Below, piece by piece: positions 35,648 to 45,611 of a DNA stretch of 64,000 bases. Source of the stretch: Ruminococcus sp. (GTDB lineage Bacteria > Bacillota > Clostridia > Oscillospirales > Ruminococcaceae); NCBI GenBank assembly GCA_017960805.1, contig JAGCYM010000092.1, positions 1 to 64,000 of the forward strand, read 5' to 3'. Within the stretch, counting starts at the first letter, position 1; every line of letters begins with the position of its first letter. The notes beneath the pieces were generated by a model. That model made no database searches and was not told where the DNA came from. It saw only the letters and a program-made list of their open reading frames with translations. The position numbers were made by a program, and so were the translations under genes.

Positions 35648-35788
35648 TAGAATATTTCCAGAAAAAATTGTGCGGATCTAAGAATTAACCATTTTTCGAT
35701 GGCTGAAATAATCTTTCATATATTAGAGTGTTCAGGAAGCGAAATCACTCACTCGATTTAGATATTTTTATTATTTAACTTAAAAGAA

Positions 35789-35824
35789 CCTGCTGTCAGA
35801 AAAACTATTGTTTCTGACAGCAGG
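35789..35824 (-). terminator. Terminator downstream of the sialate esterase
   Basis: Perfect 14-base arms CCTGCTGTCAGAAA / TTTCTGACAGCAGG; T-rich sequence follows on the minus strand. It overlaps the end of a possible 22-residue peptide. Confidence 0.75.
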
Positions 35825-35873
35825 CAAATGAAAGCATACAGAGGGTCACAAATACAGCAAGAAATCTCTTCAT
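35805..35873 (-). CDS. Possible 22-residue secreted or lipid-anchored peptide
   Basis: ATG with AAAGGA eight bases upstream. The product MKRFLAVFVTLCMLSFACCQKQ looks like a bare signal peptide with a Cys pair where a lipobox would be. The stop lies in the loop of the terminator hairpin. It may be a tiny membrane peptide, a lysis- or release-type lipopeptide, or the stump of a lost lipoprotein gene. Confidence 0.35.
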   Translation of the reverse strand: MKRFLAVFVTLCMLSFACCQKQ

Positions 35874-35942
35874 CTGTATATTCCTTTGAAGTATTATCAA
35901 AGAATATACCCTGTTTGATACAGAATATCTTAGCCGTTCTGA

Positions 35943-37505
35943 TCACAGCTGATTAATTAATGTTGAAGTATCTTTCGGGAAATCATCAGTTCTGAACGGC
36001 GCTACTGGAATGCCGTGAGTGCCTGCACTGAAGAGCCCTACAGAAGCGTAGTTTGTCCATTTGAAACGGACATTGACAGGATGCTTAACTTGGCTGCATC
36101 TGATATTTATCTGAGAACCACCGATGATCTCAACTGAGTCAGCCGGATAGTATACTCCGTCAGCTCCGGCGAGTTCAAAGCCTTCGAGATGGTCATCTCC
36201 GCCAGACAGGCCACCGCTCGGATTCTGAAGGTATACTATCATGGTATCACCATGTCGAACTTCAAAGGATTCAAACATAGGTGCCGTTGTTTCAGATCTG
36301 TCCATGAGCATATATACTTCGCTCATGGCCTGAAGATATAGACGATGTCCAACTACTGATTTATCGACCGGATGTATGTTGTTGAATTCTCCGCAGTCAA
36401 GAGCTACGGCAAGACCGGTATTCTTTATGGTCCTGAAAAGCTTCATCTGAGCCTCACGGATATATGCCCAGTGCTTGAAATCAGGATCCTCGCGGTACCG
36501 GAACATAGGGAGCTGCACTATGAGAAATGCCATTTCATCATTGTGCCACTTATCACGCCAGCAGTGTATGAGATCAGACATAAGGTCATAATATGTTCCC
36601 GGACGGTTATCGTCCGATTCTCCCTGATACCACAGAACGCCCTTGATCGTATATGGGCACACCCGGCTTACCATTGTCTCATACAGGCCGCATGGACGCA
36701 TTGGATTCTTTATACCCATAGGACCTGGATAGCGGTTTTCACCCGCTTTTGCCTGCAGGTCTGCCCACGGTATATCAGGGTCCTCTGCCCATATCGCGTT
36801 TGCCCGCTTATGCCATTCATCCTGATAAGCGGTGTATTCATCATAATCCGATATCATCTGCTCATCGGTTTTTCCTGTGATAGCCTTGTCATAATCATCT
36901 ATGTATGGACGAAGCTTTGCGTTGTTTTCCAATACTTCACGCGGTACCCACGCGGAAGCGGATGTTCCGCCCCAGTTGCATCCTATGATACCAACAATAC
37001 AGCCAAGCTTACGGCTTAGTTCCTTTGCGAAATACCAGCCTACTGCTGACCATGCGACAGAGTTGGTTTCTGATGCTGTTTCCCAGCGTGACGCAGCCTC
37101 AGCAGCTGAGTGCTCATCTCCGAGCATTGAGCATTTCGGGGTGTAATAATAGCGGACATTCTCACGAGAGCAGTTCTTAAGTTCAGCAGCTCCGTTCTTG
37201 TCATTGCGGATCTCATACTCCATGTTGGACTGACCGCCGGCGAGCCAAACTTCGCCGACTGCTACGTTGCTGAAAACTTTCTGGATAGCTCCGCATGTGA
37301 TAACGAGAGAGCAGTCATCACATTCCGGAAGAGCGGGAAGGATAGCTTCCCATCTGTTTCCGCTGATCACAGCTTCCGCACTGGCGTGCAGCTCAGGTAT
37401 GCTTACGGTTATGCGCCTTTCGCTGCCTGAACATGTACCGAATATCCGGATATTGCTGTGACGCTGGAGCACCATGTTGTCGCTGAAAATTGGTGCTGTC
37501 TTCAT
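35943..37505 (-). CDS. Sialate O-acetylesterase-like SGNH hydrolase
   Basis: 520 residues. An N-terminal beta domain (SDNMVLQRHSNIRIFG) is followed by the SGNH block I AGGQSNMEYEI with the nucleophile Ser, the LWYQGESDD block and a late catalytic His (NNIHPVDKSVVGHRL). The C-terminal part is a second beta domain ending SAGTHGIPVAPFRTDD. Members remove acetyl groups from sialic acid or plant glycans. No signal peptide is present, so it would act in the cytosol on imported sugars. It is the last gene of the long minus-strand run from ilvB. Confidence 0.85.
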   Translation of the reverse strand: MKTAPIFSDNMVLQRHSNIRIFGTCSGSERRITVSIPELHASAEAVISGNRWEAILPALPECDDCSLVITCGAIQKVFSNVAVGEVWLAGGQSNMEYEIRNDKNGAAELKNCSRENVRYYYTPKCSMLGDEHSAAEAASRWETASETNSVAWSAVGWYFAKELSRKLGCIVGIIGCNWGGTSASAWVPREVLENNAKLRPYIDDYDKAITGKTDEQMISDYDEYTAYQDEWHKRANAIWAEDPDIPWADLQAKAGENRYPGPMGIKNPMRPCGLYETMVSRVCPYTIKGVLWYQGESDDNRPGTYYDLMSDLIHCWRDKWHNDEMAFLIVQLPMFRYREDPDFKHWAYIREAQMKLFRTIKNTGLAVALDCGEFNNIHPVDKSVVGHRLYLQAMSEVYMLMDRSETTAPMFESFEVRHGDTMIVYLQNPSGGLSGGDDHLEGFELAGADGVYYPADSVEIIGGSQINIRCSQVKHPVNVRFKWTNYASVGLFSAGTHGIPVAPFRTDDFPKDTSTLINQL

Positions 37506-37575
37506 AATAAAACTCCTTTTCGATCTAAATATTTTTTAGAAGCGGTGCCTAGTCGCTTCTGATATATCTGCCGTT

Positions 37576-38535
37576 TCAGAATGATGTCTTTATAATTCCG
37601 CGTTTTGCAAGCTGGATATACAGACGAAGACGAGCTTCATCCCTGCATTCCGGCTTCACCATATAATACATGTAGTGTTCCATCAGATTGAACAGGTCTA
37701 TAGTTCTTCCTTCTATCTTGAACTGTTCAAATCCCATCGGTATATACTTGTCCCAGATCGCGTCAGGAGAAATATGACTGCTCAGCTTACTGCTTTCGAA
37801 GATTGTACGATCCATGCATCTGCATCCGAAAATCGCTTCATTCTGATACTCAGCGTACTTCGGGAGCTTGGTGAAGTCAAAGTCGGTATTAGGGTGCTTC
37901 TTTATGTGCTCAGCGTACGCAAACTGTTCTGCTCCGATCACACGGTAATGCTCGGAACGGAGTTTGCACTGCGGATTGCAGCACGCGTTTACAAGAAGCT
38001 CACATTTCTTCTTGTCCTGTATTTTTTCAAGTGCTTCAAAGTTGTTGTTCAGATCATAGTCTATTACGACAATATGATAATCCTTCCCGATCTCTTCATA
38101 GAGTTTGTCAGGATCGGTTATGCGCTTGCAGGTTGAGCTTGTTATCTTGTAGTTCGGATAGTTTGTACGTATATATTCTTCAAGTATCGGCGAAGCGACG
38201 ATGACCTCATTCATGCCGTTGTCAGCTAGGTGCATTATCATATTGCAGTAGTCATCTGAGAGATGCTTCTTTTCAATGAGAGGGTTTGTGAAAGTGAAGC
38301 GGAGCGGTATCCCGCGGTCGTTGAATGACTTTATTACTGTCTTTATGAAATTCTTGTCGCAGATCCCGTACTGGAAGCGTCCGCCGTTCCAGATGGCGGG
38401 CGGAAAAGTTCCGTATACTGAGGCTATCTCAACGCCTTCGCGGAAGTAGTCAGGAAAGAGCCTGAGCATTTCCGCGAAGATCATATTGAAACCGTAGTGC
38501 TTGCTGAAATCAGGAAGATGAAAACGTGCTTTCAT
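37576..38535 (-). CDS. U32-like iron-sulfur protein, paralogue A
   Basis: 319 residues, similar throughout to the next gene (about half the residues by eye). The late motif GFEQFKIEGRT matches the KIEGR signature of the U32 peptidase group, and a Cys cluster (ELLVNACCNPQC) sits where U32 members bind an iron-sulfur cluster. These suggest a TIM-barrel protein of the U32/RlhA/UbiU kind rather than a true protease. Several such proteins act in hydroxylation of RNA or quinones without oxygen. Spacing to paralogue B is 9 bases. Family assignment is tentative. Confidence 0.55.
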   Translation of the reverse strand: MKARFHLPDFSKHYGFNMIFAEMLRLFPDYFREGVEIASVYGTFPPAIWNGGRFQYGICDKNFIKTVIKSFNDRGIPLRFTFTNPLIEKKHLSDDYCNMIMHLADNGMNEVIVASPILEEYIRTNYPNYKITSSTCKRITDPDKLYEEIGKDYHIVVIDYDLNNNFEALEKIQDKKKCELLVNACCNPQCKLRSEHYRVIGAEQFAYAEHIKKHPNTDFDFTKLPKYAEYQNEAIFGCRCMDRTIFESSKLSSHISPDAIWDKYIPMGFEQFKIEGRTIDLFNLMEHYMYYMVKPECRDEARLRLYIQLAKRGIIKTSF

Positions 38536-38544
38536 GGTTGCTCC

Positions 38545-39483
38545 TTATCTGTATGTGAGAGCGCCGCTGTTCTCAAGTGCCTTGAGCAGTGTAAAGCGTG
38601 CTTCGTCGCGGCATTCCGGTTTTGCCATATAGTACATGTATGTCTCAAGGATATTGAGTGCGCTTGCTGTACGTCCCTCGATCTTGAACTGCTCGAATCC
38701 CATGGGAACATATTTCTCCCAGATATCATCAGGAGAGATATGAGTACGAAGGTTTCGGATCTCAAAAAGTCCTCTCTGTGAGTAAGGACAGTCACGGAAG
38801 TGCTGAGGGTCATATTTATCTGGATTGAAAGGCATTCCGGGATGCTTCTTTATGTGTTCGTTGTATGCTATCTGCTGTTCGCCGATGCAGTGGTAGTGTG
38901 CGGAGCGGCGGGGGCATCCTGGCTCACAGCACGCGTTTACAAGAAGTTCGCAGTCTTCCTTGCGAGGCAGCTTTGAGAGCACATCGAAGTTGTTATTGAA
39001 ATCATAGTCCACAACTACGATACTGTAATCCTTTCCGAGTTCTTCCTCAAGCTTTACAGGATCAGTGATGCGTTTGCATGTTGAGCTTGTGAGCTTGTAT
39101 TTAGGATAGTTCTTGCGGATATAATCCTCGAGCAGGGGAGAAAATACAATAGCTTCATTGAGTCCGTTGTTTGCAACATTCATTACCATATTGCAGAACG
39201 GATCTGAGAGATGCTTTTTCTCAAGCGCTGGATTCGTGAATGTAAATCTGAGCGGTATTCCACGGCTGTTGAACGCCTTGAGGACTTCCTTTACGTATGC
39301 GCTGTCGCATACACCGCCCTGTGTGCGTCCGCCGTTCCAGATCGATGGCGGGAATACACCGTAAAATGATGCGATCTCAACTCCCTCACGGAAAAACTCA
39401 GGTTTGTTCTTGAGCATTTCCGCGAACATGAGATTCAGATGATAGCGTCCCGAGAAATCGGGGAGATGGAATCTTACTCGCAT
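38545..39483 (-). CDS. U32-like iron-sulfur protein, paralogue B
   Basis: 312 residues. Starts MRVRFHLPDFSGRY and shares with paralogue A the blocks FREGVEIASFYG, PSIWNGGR, GIPLRFTFTNPALEKKHLSD, LTSSTCKRITDP, ELLVNACCEPGCPRRSAHYH and GFEQFKIEGRT. It adds Cys residues in HCIGEQQ and FRDCPYS. It lies 20 bases downstream of hydE. The pairing of two U32-like proteins recalls UbiU-UbiV and similar pairs that work as heterodimers. Confidence 0.55.
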   Translation of the reverse strand: MRVRFHLPDFSGRYHLNLMFAEMLKNKPEFFREGVEIASFYGVFPPSIWNGGRTQGGVCDSAYVKEVLKAFNSRGIPLRFTFTNPALEKKHLSDPFCNMVMNVANNGLNEAIVFSPLLEDYIRKNYPKYKLTSSTCKRITDPVKLEEELGKDYSIVVVDYDFNNNFDVLSKLPRKEDCELLVNACCEPGCPRRSAHYHCIGEQQIAYNEHIKKHPGMPFNPDKYDPQHFRDCPYSQRGLFEIRNLRTHISPDDIWEKYVPMGFEQFKIEGRTASALNILETYMYYMAKPECRDEARFTLLKALENSGALTYR

Positions 39484-39503
39484 ATTATTCTTGTCTCCTT
39501 ATG

Positions 39504-40541
39504 TCAATTGATACAGTCGCCGCGCTCAATGGCTACTTCATAGCCGGCGGCTTCTATTCGTCTTTGCAGGCAGGTGCGGCATTCTGCGGCCTCCTCGCCT
39601 GTACATATCTTGTTATCATAGAGCTCATATTTCTTCCGGACATTTACGGGAGAGAGATTCGGCATAACGACATTGCACCCGGTCTGCAGTCCGAGTTCAC
39701 GTCCGTTCGGAGCGATAGTTCCGAGTGCTGTTGTAGCAGGAAGAAGTACCTTCGGGAACATGAGCCTAAGTATTCCGAGAAGTCTCAGTGTAAGCTCAAG
39801 CGTTCCGCCTTTTTCCTCTGCGAAAGGTGTGCAGTGGTGTGGCACAAAAGGTCCTATGCCTATCATCTGAGGCTTCAGGTCCTGAAGAAAGCGGAGATCT
39901 GCGATCAGGTGATCTGTTGTCTGCCCCGGCGCTCCTACCATGAATCCGGCTCCGACCTGATAGCCGAGAGATCGGAGATCATAGAGGCACTGCTTTCGGT
40001 GAGCAAGGCTCATTTCTGAAGGGTGAAGGCTTCTGTAAAGCTCTTCATCTGCCGCTTCGTGACGAAGAAGGTAGCGGTCAGCACCAGCTTCCTTCATGCG
40101 CTTGTAGCTTTCATAGCTTCTTTCACCGAGTGAAAGCGTTATCGCACAGTCAGGATATCTTTTTCTCAGTTCAGAGATCACATCACACATGAAGTCATCT
40201 GTAAATGAACTGTCCTCGCCGCCCTGCATAACGAATGTGCGGAAACCGAGTTCATACCCGTTTTCAGCGCAGAGCATTATCTGATCGCGTGTGAGACGGT
40301 AGCGTTCTGCTTCCCTGTTGCTGCGCCGGATGCCGCAGTACAGGCAGTCATTTCTGCAGTAGCTGGAGACTTCTATAAGGCCTCTGAGGAATACTTTTTT
40401 TCCGTAGTGCAGCTGACGTGTTTCATCAGCTCGGATACGAAGAAGTTCTGCGGCTTCTTTGTCATCTGTCTCGATGAGTATCCTGAGTTCGTTGTCTGTA
40501 AGATCGGAAGTGCTGAGCAGCTTTTCTATAAGCTTTGTCAT
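39504..40541 (-). CDS. hydE: HydE-like radical SAM protein
   Basis: 345 residues, cytosolic. Radical SAM motif CRNDCLYCGIR, then MQGGEDSSF, SLGERSYESYKRMKEAGADRYLLRHE and GAGFMVGAPGQT, all typical of HydE, which helps build the [FeFe]-hydrogenase H-cluster. The C-terminal part holds CTGEEAAECRTC, a possible auxiliary cluster. No hydF, hydG or hydrogenase gene is in the window, so it is either an unlinked hydrogenase maturase or a relative with another substrate. Spacing to nadA is 1 base. Confidence 0.85.
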   Translation of the reverse strand: MTKLIEKLLSTSDLTDNELRILIETDDKEAAELLRIRADETRQLHYGKKVFLRGLIEVSSYCRNDCLYCGIRRSNREAERYRLTRDQIMLCAENGYELGFRTFVMQGGEDSSFTDDFMCDVISELRKRYPDCAITLSLGERSYESYKRMKEAGADRYLLRHEAADEELYRSLHPSEMSLAHRKQCLYDLRSLGYQVGAGFMVGAPGQTTDHLIADLRFLQDLKPQMIGIGPFVPHHCTPFAEEKGGTLELTLRLLGILRLMFPKVLLPATTALGTIAPNGRELGLQTGCNVVMPNLSPVNVRKKYELYDNKICTGEEAAECRTCLQRRIEAAGYEVAIERGDCIN

Positions 40542-40542
40542 A

Positions 40543-41469
40543 TCAGCCTCCGAGTCTTATCATCTCATCGATGCATTTTCTTGCATCTGAGATGAGCTCG
40601 TCACTCATAAGTATCTCGAATGCTTCGCCGTTATTCATACCTAGAAGTGTATTGTAAACATCAGGAAGTGTTGTAAGCTTCATGTTACGGCACACGATAT
40701 TTTTCGTTACCGGATAGAATTTCTTTTCGGGACATTCATACTGGAGATGCTCAGCAATTGAGGTCTCGGTTCCGATGATGAATTCCTTGGCGTCTGACTT
40801 TTTTGCGTAGTCCATGATTCCGCTTGTGGAGCCGGCGTAGTCAGCGAGAGCGACAACTGCCGGTACACATTCAGGGTGTACGAGGAAGAGTGCGTCAGGA
40901 TGTTCTTCCTTTGCCTTCTTGACTTCAGCAACAGTCAGCGCTGCGTGTGTTGGGCATCCTCCGTTAAGGAGCTTTATGTCTTTTTCAGGACACTGATCCT
41001 TTACCCAGCTTCCAAGGTTGCAGTCGGGGATAAAGAGGATCTTGTCTGTATCAAGGGCTCTGACTATGCGTAGCGCACTTGATGATGTAACGCATACGTC
41101 ACATACTGTCTTGAGTGAGGCTGTAGTATTTATATATGCCACAACCGTACGATCAGGCTCCATAGCGTGTATCTGCGTTATGAGGTCCTTGTCCATCTGT
41201 TCAGCCATTGGACAGCCTGCGTCCTTGTTGGCAAGGAAGACTCTCTTCTGCGGAGAGAGCATCTTTGCTGTTTCTGCCATGAAGTGAACGCCGCAGAAGA
41301 TTATATTCTCCGCGTCTGTCTTGGTAGCGTCAACACTGAGCTTGTAGCTGTCGCCTGTGAAGTCAGCGATCTCAACGATCTCACGCGCCTGGTAGCTGTG
41401 AGCGAGTATAGCTGCGTTTTTCTCCTTCTTGAGCTTAAGTATCTTATCCTGTAATTCACGAACTGTCAT
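40543..41469 (-). CDS. nadA: Quinolinate synthase A
   Basis: 308 residues. Condenses iminoaspartate with dihydroxyacetone phosphate to quinolinate in NAD synthesis and needs a [4Fe-4S] cluster. Visible: AILAHSYQ, TDAENIIFCGVHFMAETAK, CPMAEQMD, NGGCPTHAA, HPECVPAV and the third Cys near NIVCRNMK. nadB and nadC are not in the window. It overlaps the upstream zinc-ribbon gene by 4 bases. Confidence 0.95.
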   Translation of the reverse strand: MTVRELQDKILKLKKEKNAAILAHSYQAREIVEIADFTGDSYKLSVDATKTDAENIIFCGVHFMAETAKMLSPQKRVFLANKDAGCPMAEQMDKDLITQIHAMEPDRTVVAYINTTASLKTVCDVCVTSSSALRIVRALDTDKILFIPDCNLGSWVKDQCPEKDIKLLNGGCPTHAALTVAEVKKAKEEHPDALFLVHPECVPAVVALADYAGSTSGIMDYAKKSDAKEFIIGTETSIAEHLQYECPEKKFYPVTKNIVCRNMKLTTLPDVYNTLLGMNNGEAFEILMSDELISDARKCIDEMIRLGG

Positions 41470-41675
41470 ATGTTCTGCTCCTTCTCGGTTTCTTCTTTTT
41501 CGGGCATTTCAGCGCCGAACTGGATGTTTTTGCATTCGCCGCATACAAACATTTCCGCATTGCGGTACTGTTTCGGCACGTTGAAAAATCCTTTTTCAGT
41601 GAATCGCTGACTTGTGAAGTTCAGCGGTATTTTCTTTTCCAGAGTCATTTCGGCTCCGCATTTATTGCATGTCAT
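41466..41675 (-). CDS. Small zinc-ribbon protein, unknown function
   Basis: 69 residues. Two CxxC pairs (CNKCG and CGECK) about 40 residues apart form a zinc ribbon; the rest is charged. It overlaps leuB at its start and nadA at its end, each by a 4-base ATGA, so it is firmly part of the operon. No family name recognised. Confidence 0.75.
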   Translation of the reverse strand: MTCNKCGAEMTLEKKIPLNFTSQRFTEKGFFNVPKQYRNAEMFVCGECKNIQFGAEMPEKEETEKEQNI

Positions 41676-42745
41676 AAAGCTTCAAGGATCCTTTCAGTCA
41701 TTTCAGTGCAGGTGAGGGGAGTACCCTCCTGCGAGCCCATGATGTCTGCTGTACGGAAACCGGCATTAAGTACGCTGTCTACCGCTTTTTCGATACGGTC
41801 AGCTTCCTCTTTGAGTCCGAATGAATACTTCAGCATCATAGCGCCGGAGAGAATGGTAGCTATCGGATTAGCCTTGTTCTGTCCTGCTATGTCAGGCGCG
41901 GATCCATGTATGGGTTCATACATTCCGCGTGTTCCGTCTCCGAGCGAGGCGGATGAAAGCATTCCGATGGAACCTGTTATCTGTGAGGCTTCATCAGAGA
42001 GAATGTCTCCGAACATGTTCGATGTTACTATGACATCGAACTGTCTTGGATCACGGACCAGCTGCATCGCAGCGTTGTCAACGAACATATCCGAGTACTC
42101 AACTTCAGGATAGTTCTCCGAAAGGCCATGCATGATCTTTCTCCATAGACGTGATGTCTCAAGTACATTTGCCTTGTCTATGCTGCACAGCTTTTTCTGA
42201 CGTTTCATCGCGGTCTCGAAGGCGACACGACCGATGCGTTCTATCTCAGTGACACTGTAGCTTTCGGTATCGAAGGCTTCATTGCCGTATTTCCCTTCAC
42301 GGTAGCCGCGCTCACCGAAATATATTCCTCCTGTGAGCTCGCGTACTATCATGATATCGAATCCGCTTCCCACTATCTCATCCTTGAGTGGTGAAGCTGA
42401 TCTCAGGGCAGGATATAGCTTAGCGGGCCGCAGATTGGTGTAGAGCCCGAGAGCAGAGCGTATTCCGAGAAGCGCTTTCTCAGGCCTCCTGTCTCCCGGC
42501 ATATCATCCCATTTCGGACCGCCGACTGCTCCGAGCAGCACACTGTCGCTTGCGAGACAACCATTGACCGTCTCTTCAGGAAGAGGCATACCGGTCGCGT
42601 CTATTGCGCAGCCGCCTATGAGATATGGTGTGAAATTAAAATCATGTCCGAATATCTGTGCTGTCTTTCTGAGTACTGATACGGCACCGTCCACTATTTC
42701 AGGACCTATGCCGTCGCCTCTTAACAGTGCGATCTCAGCTTTCAT
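41672..42745 (-). CDS. leuB: 3-isopropylmalate dehydrogenase
   Basis: 357 residues. Third step of leucine synthesis, NAD-linked oxidative decarboxylation of 3-isopropylmalate. Blocks [57 protein letters not shown], the metal-binding region [35 protein letters not shown]-like sequence and [20 protein letters not shown] are all present. Length is normal for the family. Confidence 0.97.
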   Translation of the reverse strand: MKAEIALLRGDGIGPEIVDGAVSVLRKTAQIFGHDFNFTPYLIGGCAIDATGMPLPEETVNGCLASDSVLLGAVGGPKWDDMPGDRRPEKALLGIRSALGLYTNLRPAKLYPALRSASPLKDEIVGSGFDIMIVRELTGGIYFGERGYREGKYGNEAFDTESYSVTEIERIGRVAFETAMKRQKKLCSIDKANVLETSRLWRKIMHGLSENYPEVEYSDMFVDNAAMQLVRDPRQFDVIVTSNMFGDILSDEASQITGSIGMLSSASLGDGTRGMYEPIHGSAPDIAGQNKANPIATILSGAMMLKYSFGLKEEADRIEKAVDSVLNAGFRTADIMGSQEGTPLTCTEMTERILEAL

Positions 42746-42783
42746 ATTTTTCTCCTGACTGCCCTGTCATCAAGGGCGGAGTT

Positions 42784-43236
42784 TTATTTTGTTAGGATAA
42801 CAAGTCCCCGGAACGTAACGAGTTCTGCGATGGCTCCGATTATTGAAATCAGAATGGTTATGCTGTTCAGCACCACCGAAAGAATGACTTTATACTCCTC
42901 ACGGTTACGGACGGATTTGATGATACCTCCGATGCCTATGCACATTCCCATGAACCAGCCTATAGCGAGAAGAATAATGCTGTCTGCCATTCTGACCTCA
43001 ACTATTCCGATGAATGTGAGTGAGGCGATTATGATGGCTATGACTGATACAAAAAGCTTTGTGTTGCTCTTTGTTATGGATGACAGCACGATTATCGCCA
43101 TGGAAGCAATAAAGAATATTATGGTCGCGGCTATCGGAACTGCAGTTTTCCCTGTAGGCACTCCGGTTATGAGCAGAAGCTCAAGAAGGCCGAGAGGGAA
43201 CATTATTACTGCGGGATTAAGTCGCTTTCTGTTCAT
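42784..43236 (-). CDS. Small polytopic membrane protein, unknown function
   Basis: 150 residues with five likely membrane helices and no recognised motif. It lies between leuD (9-base gap) and leuB (38-base gap) in the leucine operon. Whether it takes part in leucine metabolism (for example transport) cannot be said. Confidence 0.6.
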   Translation of the reverse strand: MNRKRLNPAVIMFPLGLLELLLITGVPTGKTAVPIAATIIFFIASMAIIVLSSITKSNTKLFVSVIAIIIASLTFIGIVEVRMADSIILLAIGWFMGMCIGIGGIIKSVRNREEYKVILSVVLNSITILISIIGAIAELVTFRGLVILTK

Positions 43237-43245
43237 GTCATTCTC

Positions 43246-43740
43246 CTATTTCACGGCACCGTTTGCTATCGAAGCAATAAGTCCGCCGTTTTCGATGATT
43301 TTCTGTATAAACTCAGGGAACGGAGAGGTTCTGTATTCTCTGCCGGTTGTCAGATTCCGTATAATGCCGTTGTCAAGATCGGCTTCGACTGAGTCACCCT
43401 CTTTGATATCATCAGCGGCTTCCGGACACTCGACGATTGCCAGTCCGATATTGATAGCGTTGCGGTAGAATATACGGGCAAAGCTCTTTGCGATCACAAG
43501 TGATATACCGCTTGCCTTGATCGCGATAGGAGCGTGTTCACGTGAGGAACCGCATCCGAAATTGAGCCCTGCAGTTATTATGTCACCCTGTTTCACACGG
43601 CTCACGAATGTCTTGTCAAGGTCTTCCATGCAGTGCGAAGCAAGCTCGGAAGGAACGCTTGTATTGAGGTAACGGGCAGGTATGATCACATCAGTATCAA
43701 CATTGTCCCCGTACTTGATTGCATTTCCTGTATATTTCAT
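43246..43740 (-). CDS. leuD: 3-isopropylmalate dehydratase, small subunit
   Basis: 164 residues from the ATG at 43740, which overlaps the leuC stop (ATGA) and has GGGAGG seven bases upstream. Swivel-domain blocks [30 protein letters not shown] and [17 protein letters not shown] are present. With LeuC it converts 2- to 3-isopropylmalate. A short archaeal/clostridial-type small subunit. Confidence 0.97.
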   Translation of the reverse strand: MKYTGNAIKYGDNVDTDVIIPARYLNTSVPSELASHCMEDLDKTFVSRVKQGDIITAGLNFGCGSSREHAPIAIKASGISLVIAKSFARIFYRNAINIGLAIVECPEAADDIKEGDSVEADLDNGIIRNLTTGREYRTSPFPEFIQKIIENGGLIASIANGAVK

Positions 43741-45002
43741 TTCATTACCTCCCACGGACTTGTGATCCTGCCGGTAAGTGCACTCGCGGCAGCGGTCGCG
43801 GGGCTTGCGAGGTAGACTTCGGAACCTGTGTGTCCCATTCGTCCTACGAAGTTTCTGTTTGTGGTCGTCACTGCGCGTTCGCCGTCAGCGAGAATTCCCA
43901 TATATCCTCCGAGACAAGGGCCGCATGTAGGAGTTGATACAACAGCTCCGCTCTCAATGAATATTTTTAGGAGCCCCTGTTCCATAGCATCGAGGTATAC
44001 CTGCTGGGTTGCCGGTATTATAATGACTCTGACGCCTTTGGCGACGTGTCTGCCTTTCAGTATCTCAGCGGCAGCCTGTAGGTCTTCGATCCTTCCGTTA
44101 GTGCAGGATCCTATGACGACCTGATCTATCTTGATATCTTCTATCTCATTGAATGTTTTTGCGTTTTCGGGAAGATGAGGGAACGCAACTGTAGGTTCGA
44201 TCTCTGAAAGATTGATATACAGTTTCTTATCATATTCGGCGTCATAGTCTGCCTCATAGATCTTGTGACTTTTGCTGCCGTGCTGATTAAGATAAAGAAG
44301 AGTTTTGTAGTCAGTCTCGAAAATACCATTCTTTGCTCCGGCTTCAATTGCCATGTTAGCAATGGTGAAACGGTCTGCCATAGAGAGCGAGGAGAGTCCT
44401 TTTCCGCCGAACTCCATCGAGCGGTACAGCGCTCCGTCAACGCCGATCTTTCCGATAATGTGGAGGATGACATCCTTTCCGCTGACGTATGGACGAAGAG
44501 TCCCTGTGAGTTCTATCCGTATTGCCGAAGGGACCTTGAACCATGCTTTTCCTATAGCCATTCCGCACGCCATATCCGTAGAACCTACTCCTGTGGAGAA
44601 TGCGCCGAGAGCACCGTAGGTACATGTGTGTGAATCGGCACCTATCACAACGTCTCCTGCTGTAACAAGTCCTTTCTCCGGAATAAGAGCGTGCTCTATT
44701 CCCATATCTCCCACATCGTAGAAATGGGTAATATCCATGTCACTGCAGAAGCTGCGGCAGGTTTTGCACTGTTCTGCCGCTTTTATGTCCTTGTTCGGAA
44801 CAAAGTGGTCCATGATCATTGTAATCTTTTCTTTGTCAAACACGCTGTCTTTTCCGAGTTTTGCGAATTCCTTAATGGCAACAGGGGAGGTGATGTCGTT
44901 GCCTAGAACCAGATCAAGTGAAGCCAGGATGAGATCTCCTGCCTTAACTGTACTGAGTCCCGCGTGTGCCGCAAGGATCTTCTGAGTCATTGTCATACCC
45001 AT
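43737..45002 (-). CDS. leuC: 3-isopropylmalate dehydratase, large subunit
   Basis: 421 residues from the ATG at 45002; a GTG three codons earlier sits too close to the AGGAAAG SD. Aconitase-family [4Fe-4S] enzyme: [21 protein letters not shown]-like sequence, [13 protein letters not shown] and [14 protein letters not shown] give the three cluster Cys. Ends ITSPWEVMK with its stop overlapping leuD. Confidence 0.97.
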   Translation of the reverse strand: MGMTMTQKILAAHAGLSTVKAGDLILASLDLVLGNDITSPVAIKEFAKLGKDSVFDKEKITMIMDHFVPNKDIKAAEQCKTCRSFCSDMDITHFYDVGDMGIEHALIPEKGLVTAGDVVIGADSHTCTYGALGAFSTGVGSTDMACGMAIGKAWFKVPSAIRIELTGTLRPYVSGKDVILHIIGKIGVDGALYRSMEFGGKGLSSLSMADRFTIANMAIEAGAKNGIFETDYKTLLYLNQHGSKSHKIYEADYDAEYDKKLYINLSEIEPTVAFPHLPENAKTFNEIEDIKIDQVVIGSCTNGRIEDLQAAAEILKGRHVAKGVRVIIIPATQQVYLDAMEQGLLKIFIESGAVVSTPTCGPCLGGYMGILADGERAVTTTNRNFVGRMGHTGSEVYLASPATAAASALTGRITSPWEVMK

Positions 45003-45022
45003 ATCGATCACGCTTTCCTGGA

Positions 45023-45586
45023 TTATTTGATATCACAGAAGAAAGTGACATCATTCTGTTTGGTAAAGTGGCTGCCGATTATCTTCTCAACATAAACCAT
45101 GTCATACCATGTTGAGAATTTGTATCCGCATTTATGGAATCGTCCGACTGTTGAATAACCGAGATGCTTATGGAACTCGAGACTGTTGTCTGTGAGGTAT
45201 TTGTCTTCTGTTTCCGGTACTGCTATCCGTGCGTACAGGTTGGTGACACCCATTTTGCTGAGTGCTTTTTCAAGTTCAGAGTATAGCAGGCCACCTATTC
45301 CGCATTTCTGGAAGTCCTTGTGAGCGTAAACGGTCAGTTCAGCGGACCAGTCGTATGCGCTGTGGTCTGAAAAAGACGCAGCGTATGCAAAACCTACGAT
45401 TTTTCCTTCTGTCTCTGCGATGATATACGGGTAGCGGGGGGATATTTCCTCGATACGTCTTCTGAACTCATCCACTTCAGGAACATCGTATTCAAATGAA
45501 ATCGCTGTGTATTTGACATAGTAAGCGTATATATCCAGCAGCGCTTCAGCGTCTTCCGGAGTAACGCGTCTAATAAGCAGCTTCAT
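45023..45586 (-). CDS. GNAT N-acetyltransferase, phosphinothricin-acetyltransferase-like
   Basis: 187 residues. Starts with [22 protein letters not shown]; acetyl-CoA motif [14 protein letters not shown] (Q-x-x-G-x-G) and the late block [31 protein letters not shown], given here by its ends FHKHLGYS and DMVYVEK, match the PAT-like group. Such enzymes acetylate amino groups of small molecules, often methionine sulfoximine or related amino-acid analogues. Inserted between ilvN and leuC in the branched-chain operon; the real substrate is unknown. Confidence 0.8.
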   Translation of the reverse strand: MKLLIRRVTPEDAEALLDIYAYYVKYTAISFEYDVPEVDEFRRRIEEISPRYPYIIAETEGKIVGFAYAASFSDHSAYDWSAELTVYAHKDFQKCGIGGLLYSELEKALSKMGVTNLYARIAVPETEDKYLTDNSLEFHKHLGYSTVGRFHKCGYKFSTWYDMVYVEKIIGSHFTKQNDVTFFCDIK

Positions 45587-45611
45587 ATCTATCGCTCCTT
45601 TTTTCAGAACA

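Noticed and set aside
35758-35946. 62-codon Cys-containing frame overlapping the end of the sialate esterase
   Set aside because: It needs a GTG start without SD, and its last third is the terminator hairpin. The 22-residue frame in the same stretch is better supported.
36372-37019. 215-codon plus-strand frame opposite the sialate esterase
   Set aside because: It is a shadow of a gene with clear SGNH motifs and shows no family pattern of its own.
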